This document shows positions 61,074 through 64,000 of a stretch of DNA of 64,000 bases, piece by piece. Source of the DNA: Magnetovibrio sp. (lineage in GTDB: Bacteria; Pseudomonadota; Alphaproteobacteria; Rhodospirillales; Magnetovibrionaceae); assembly GCA_028281525.1 (NCBI GenBank), contig JANQJR010000036.1:1-64000 (forward strand), read 5' to 3'. Made by a program: the position numbers and the translations under genes. A model generated the notes under the pieces. The model ran no database searches and was not told the DNA's origin. It worked only from the letters and a program-made list of their open reading frames with translations. Position 1 is the stretch's first letter. Each line of letters begins with the position of its first letter.

Positions 61074-61583
61074 TCACCCGGTATGAGGGCCACCACCCGT
61101 AAACCGCGTGCGGTCCTCAGTGTTGATGATTTCGGTGAGCACCGCCTTAAAGCCCCTCACCGCATCCGCGCCGGCGCGCCTGTAGGCTTGGCTGATGCGC
61201 GCGCTTTGGCACGCGGTCAGGCGGCCTTCCAGTTCGGCCCCTTTTTCGGTGAGTTCCAGGGTGCGCCGCCGCCGGTCGGTGGGGTCGGTTTCTTGGTGGA
61301 TATAACCTTCCCGCACCAATTGGCCCAGCACCCGCGAAAGGCTCTGTTTGGTGATCTGCAAAATGCCCAACAGGCGATTGACGGTGATGAATGGGTTGCG
61401 TTTGACGAAATAGATGACGCGGTGATGGGCGCGCCCAAACCCGTCACCGGCCAGAATCGCATCCGGCTCGCCGGTAAAATCACGGTACGCAAAGAACAAC
61501 AGTTCCAGCGCTTGGCGCAATTCCTCATCCGTGAGGTAGCGCTCAAGTCCCTCGTCGATTTGTGTCTCGCCTAAGTCGCTCAT
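61074..61583 (-). CDS. MarR family transcriptional regulator
   Basis: Winged helix regulator of 169 aa. The helix-turn-helix lies in FITVNRLLGILQITKQSLSRVLGQLVREGYI and the wing in DPTDRRRRTLELTEKG. N-terminal LELLFFAYRDFTGEPDAIL and the GRAHHRVIYFVKRNP block resemble the PetP-type subgroup of alphaproteobacteria, usually found with an OmpR-type regulator, as here. Divergent from ilvE with a palindrome in the shared region that could be its operator. Upstream gene of the MarR-RR-HK operon. Confidence 0.92.
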   Translation of the reverse strand: MSDLGETQIDEGLERYLTDEELRQALELLFFAYRDFTGEPDAILAGDGFGRAHHRVIYFVKRNPFITVNRLLGILQITKQSLSRVLGQLVREGYIHQETDPTDRRRRTLELTEKGAELEGRLTACQSARISQAYRRAGADAVRGFKAVLTEIINTEDRTRFTGGGPHTG

Positions 61584-61613
61584 GCGGCGGCCTCGAAAAA
61601 TAAGTCAGTGTTA

Positions 61614-61642
61614 TTGACATATATGCCTGTTCCTGATAAAAA
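61614..61642 (+). promoter_or_regulatory. ilvE: Candidate promoter of ilvE
   Basis: TTGACA (perfect -35) and TAAAAA separated by 17 bases, about 100 bases before the ilvE start codon. Confidence 0.55.
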
Positions 61643-61675
61643 ACGCAACAACATTCCTGGGAAAAGGTCCAAAAC

Positions 61676-61690
61676 GGTAATAAAATTACC
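61676..61690. promoter_or_regulatory. Palindrome GGTAAT-AAA-ATTACC, candidate operator
   Basis: Perfect 6-base inverted repeat around AAA in the divergent region between the MarR gene and ilvE, just downstream of the candidate ilvE promoter. A dimeric regulator such as the MarR protein is the obvious candidate binder. Confidence 0.45.
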
Positions 61691-61739
61691 AAACACCACC
61701 GGTTTTTTGTAAACCGAATCAAAGAGAAGGGCGAAGACG

Positions 61740-62660
61740 ATGGCGGGACCCGCTTACGACGACCGTGACGGCAAAATCTGGTTCGACGGAGAAATGGTGG
61801 ACTGGCGCGACGCCAAGGTTCACCTGCTGACCCATGCGCTTCACTACGGTTCCGGCGTCTTCGAAGGCGTGCGCATGTATTCCGGCGAAATCTTCAAACT
61901 GCGCGAACATTCCGTACGCTTGATCAAGTCCGCCGAAATGATGGGTTTTGAAATCCCCTATTCCGTCGAAGAGATCGACCAGGCCTGTATCGACGCATGC
62001 GCCATCAACAACATCACCGACGGTTATCTGCGTCCCATCGCTTGGCGCGGCAGCGAAATGATGGGCGTGGCCGCGCAGACCAACACCATTCACTTTGCCG
62101 TTGCGGCATGGGAATGGCCCAGCTATTTCTCCGCCGAAGCCCGCACCCAGGGCATTTCGCTCAAAACCTCCAAATGGCGCCGTCCGGCGCCGGAAACCGC
62201 CCCGGTGCACGCCAAGGCTTGCGGCCTTTACATGATTGCGACGCTGTCCAAGCACGACGCGGAAGCGTCGGGGTATACCGATGCCTTGCTGTTGGACTGG
62301 CGCGGTCAAATCGCCGAAGCCACCGGCGCGAACATCTTCATGGAAATGGGCGACGGCAAACTGCACACTCCGATTCCCGATTGTTTCCTGGACGGCATTA
62401 CGCGCCGCACCGTCATCGATCTGGCGCGCGCGCGTAGCATCGACGTGGTGGAACGCGTGATCCTGCCGGAAGAACTGGCGAACGCAACTCAGGTGTTCTT
62501 GACCGGCACAGCCGCCGAGGTCACGCCGGTGGGCAAAATCGACGATTACACCTTCCCGGTCGGCGACATCACCAAGCAGCTCATGGACGATTATGAAAAG
62601 GCCGTGGGCAAGGCGCCCGCCAACGTCAAGCTGAACCGCGACGGCGCGGCGGCGGAGTAA
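61740..62660 (+). CDS. ilvE: Branched-chain amino acid aminotransferase
   Basis: Fold-type IV PLP transaminase of 306 aa: last step of valine, leucine and isoleucine synthesis. Blocks: DGEMVDWRDAKVHLLTHALHYGSGVFEGVR, LRPIAWRGSEMMGV, the PLP lysine in VHAKACGLYM, and GQIAEATGANIFMEMGDG. The ATG at 61740 follows AGAGAAGGGCG. Divergent from the MarR gene; a strong terminator follows. Confidence 0.97.
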   Translation: MAGPAYDDRDGKIWFDGEMVDWRDAKVHLLTHALHYGSGVFEGVRMYSGEIFKLREHSVRLIKSAEMMGFEIPYSVEEIDQACIDACAINNITDGYLRPIAWRGSEMMGVAAQTNTIHFAVAAWEWPSYFSAEARTQGISLKTSKWRRPAPETAPVHAKACGLYMIATLSKHDAEASGYTDALLLDWRGQIAEATGANIFMEMGDGKLHTPIPDCFLDGITRRTVIDLARARSIDVVERVILPEELANATQVFLTGTAAEVTPVGKIDDYTFPVGDITKQLMDDYEKAVGKAPANVKLNRDGAAAE

Positions 62661-62693
62661 ACTCTGCGCATCTCAATCTCGGATCAGACCCTC

Positions 62694-62722
62694 AGCGGGC
62701 CCCCAAGGTCGGGGCCCGCTTT
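62694..62722 (+). terminator. Terminator after ilvE
   Basis: AGCGGGCCCC / GGGGCCCGCT with a short loop, followed by TT. A 10-base GC-rich stem, 34 bases after the stop codon; the T-run is short. Confidence 0.75.
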
Positions 62723-62734
62723 GGTTGGCATCGG

Positions 62735-63181
62735 TTATCGATCAACGGTCTCCTTGCCTTCACCGCCAAAGCGTGTCGCCAGATAGCCGATCAGCAAGCC
62801 AATCAACGCGCCTTCCAGCACGAACCAAAACGGCGACGTGATCAGCGTCGCGCTGCCAAACGTGATGGTGGAAATTTCCGCCATCCATGCGGCGAATTGG
62901 TCATAGATGAACAGCGTCAGAACAAAGTTCATCCACGCCCCGATCATGGGCGCGCGAAACCACCACGGCATCGGCAAATGCAAAACGGGATGCCGGGTGA
63001 ACACGCCGAAAACACCGATCACGGCGCCGACCGTGGTGTACCAGAACAGCACGGCGAACCGCAGCATCCAATCTGCTTCGGCGACGAAGTACGGCAGGAA
63101 AATCAGGCCGATCAATCCGATGGCAAAGCCAACGCCTTTTCCTATGGCGATTCTGAGCATTAAGGAAGGTTTCGTAAGCAT
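62735..63181 (-). CDS. Multi-pass membrane protein, unknown function
   Basis: Protein of 148 aa with four likely membrane segments (about 10-30, 38-60, 78-98 and 118-138) and a charged cytoplasmic C-terminus. No signature of a known transporter or enzyme. It converges with ilvE and follows the LOG-family gene by about 60 bases on the same strand. Function unknown. Confidence 0.75.
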   Translation of the reverse strand: MLTKPSLMLRIAIGKGVGFAIGLIGLIFLPYFVAEADWMLRFAVLFWYTTVGAVIGVFGVFTRHPVLHLPMPWWFRAPMIGAWMNFVLTLFIYDQFAAWMAEISTITFGSATLITSPFWFVLEGALIGLLIGYLATRFGGEGKETVDR

Positions 63182-63242
63182 GGCTGCATCCTTCCAAGCC
63201 TGCTTGAGGCCCTACAACCATTATACGCCTAAAAAGAATGAG

Positions 63243-64000
63243 CTACATCCCGCCGCCGGGCTTGTCGACGTGGTGTTCGGTAAGCTTCGACGTCAGGAAC
63301 TCGAACGCATCGTCGACGGAATCGGAGCAATGGAACAGCTCCAAATCGCTCGGCGAAATGGTGCCGAATTTGACCATGGCATCCAGGTTCATGATCTCGT
63401 CCCAATATTCAGTGCCATAAAGGACCACGGGCATGGTCTTGCCCATTTTCCGGGTTGAGACCAAAGTCATCAATTCGAAAAACTCATCCAACGTGCCGTA
63501 GCCACCGGGAAACACGATCATGGCCTTGGCCAGATACGAGAACCAGAACTTACGCATGAAGAAGTAATGGAATTCGAACGCCAGTTCATGGGAGATGTAA
63601 GGGTTCTCATGCTGTTCGAACGGCAGTGAAATATTGAGGCCGATATTGTGCCCCTTGGCATCCGCCGCACCGCGATTGGCCGCCTCCATGATGCCGGGCC
63701 CACCGCCGGTGCACATGACGAAGCGCTTGGATTTGCCTTTGAGATCCTTGGACCACTTGGTGAGACGATAAGACAATTCCCGTGCTTCTTCATAGTAGCG
63801 CGACATGGCCAGGGTCTGCTGCGCGCGCGCCACGTCGCCGCCGTGCTTTTTGGCCGACGCCAGCGCTTCCTCGGCCACCTCGCGGGGCCGGATGCGCGCA
63901 GAGCCGAAAAAAACAATGGTGTCGGATACGCTATAACGTTCGAACCGATCCTCCGGCTCCAAGAATTCCGCCAGGATGCGCAGGGGGCGCCCGGCGCGGC
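63243..64000 (-). CDS. LOG family nucleotide-binding protein (5' end outside window)
   Basis: Rossmann-fold protein of the lysine-decarboxylase-like (LOG) family, at least 252 residues here. The defining motifs are present: IVFFGSARI near the N-terminus, MCTGGGPGIMEAANRGA and the PGGYGTLDEFFELMTL block (family PGGxGTxxE). LOG proteins hydrolyse cytokinin-type or other nucleoside monophosphates; the substrate of the longer bacterial members is uncertain. The frame stays open to the last base of the window with family-like residues upstream of the TTG at 63962 (RPLRILAEF), so the true start lies beyond the window. Confidence 0.9.
   Translation of the reverse strand, partial: RAGRPLRILAEFLEPEDRFERYSVSDTIVFFGSARIRPREVAEEALASAKKHGGDVARAQQTLAMSRYYEEARELSYRLTKWSKDLKGKSKRFVMCTGGGPGIMEAANRGAADAKGHNIGLNISLPFEQHENPYISHELAFEFHYFFMRKFWFSYLAKAMIVFPGGYGTLDEFFELMTLVSTRKMGKTMPVVLYGTEYWDEIMNLDAMVKFGTISPSDLELFHCSDSVDDAFEFLTSKLTEHHVDKPGGGM

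Overview
The window reads as ordinary chromosome of a GC-rich alphaproteobacterium, most probably a member of the Rhodospirillales (free-living, respiratory). The reasons are the gene families and their order: petABC with a separate cytochrome c1, split glycine decarboxylase (gcvPA/gcvPB), homoserine kinase of the aminoglycoside-phosphotransferase type next to rnhA, a Nudix/DUF6111/CCA-transferase block, an lgt-midA-pgeF run, a CTC-type L25, and an MTA salvage operon of the kind known from Rhodospirillum rubrum. No rRNA, tRNA, CRISPR, prophage or complete insertion sequence was seen. The species cannot be fixed from sequence alone.

Layout. 1-2.1 kb: end of an unusual heme-copper oxidase subunit I-like gene and heme O synthase. 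2.1-7.9 kb (minus strand): glycerol kinase, glycerol-3-phosphate dehydrogenase, an M16 peptidase and threonine synthase. 8.0-8.3 kb: a 264-bp inverted-repeat element (MITE-like) directly in front of an lrgA/lrgB pair. 9.4-13.7 kb: a PAS/degenerate GGDEF/EAL/hemerythrin protein, an M32 carboxypeptidase and a YqgE/AlgH protein. 13.8-17.3 kb: a ScsB/DsbD-like reductant transporter, a peroxiredoxin and a small secreted protein. 17.3-21.8 kb: rnhA-thrB, a large secreted peptidoglycan-binding helical-repeat protein, a double CDGSH protein and a lipoprotein. 21.8-26.7 kb: a tandem glycine riboswitch with a recognisable promoter in front of gcvT-gcvH-gcvPA-gcvPB. 26.7-30.8 kb: a chemoreceptor with a duplicated sensor module, an AT-rich gap, and small genes including an OsmC-like protein. 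30.8-36.1 kb: a pirin/LysR divergent pair, then DUF1285, CoA-type Nudix, DUF6111, cca and, convergently, trmL. 36.1-39.1 kb: petABC (bc1 complex) behind a structured leader. 39.2-47.8 kb: envelope lipoproteins, a CapA-like protein, the mtnP-mtnA-aldolase operon, a trypsin-like protease and a TraT-like lipoprotein. 47.8-56.6 kb: a mostly minus-strand housekeeping run (ychF, pth, rplY, prs, lipoprotein, pgeF, midA, lgt, rfaD). 56.7-58.9 kb: ubiK, ybjN, proC and a CsaA-like gene. 58.9-61.6 kb: a MarR-response regulator-histidine kinase operon carrying a shortened second copy of the MITE-like element. 61.7-64 kb: ilvE, a membrane protein and a LOG-family gene that runs off the window.

How the genes connect. 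Several modules concern respiration and redox (oxidase-like protein, heme O synthase, bc1 complex, ScsB-like protein, peroxiredoxin, CDGSH protein, hemerythrin-EAL protein). Amino-acid and one-carbon metabolism is represented by thrC, thrB, gcv, proC and ilvE. mtnP, mtnA and the class II aldolase together would convert 5'-methylthioadenosine/5'-deoxyadenosine to dihydroxyacetone phosphate plus an aldehyde. No plainly new multi-gene system is visible. The items most worth follow-up are the MITE-like pair, the EAL-hemerythrin fusion, the duplicated chemoreceptor module, the divergent oxidase-like gene, the shared C-terminal domain of two lipoproteins, and the protease/TraT-like envelope cluster.
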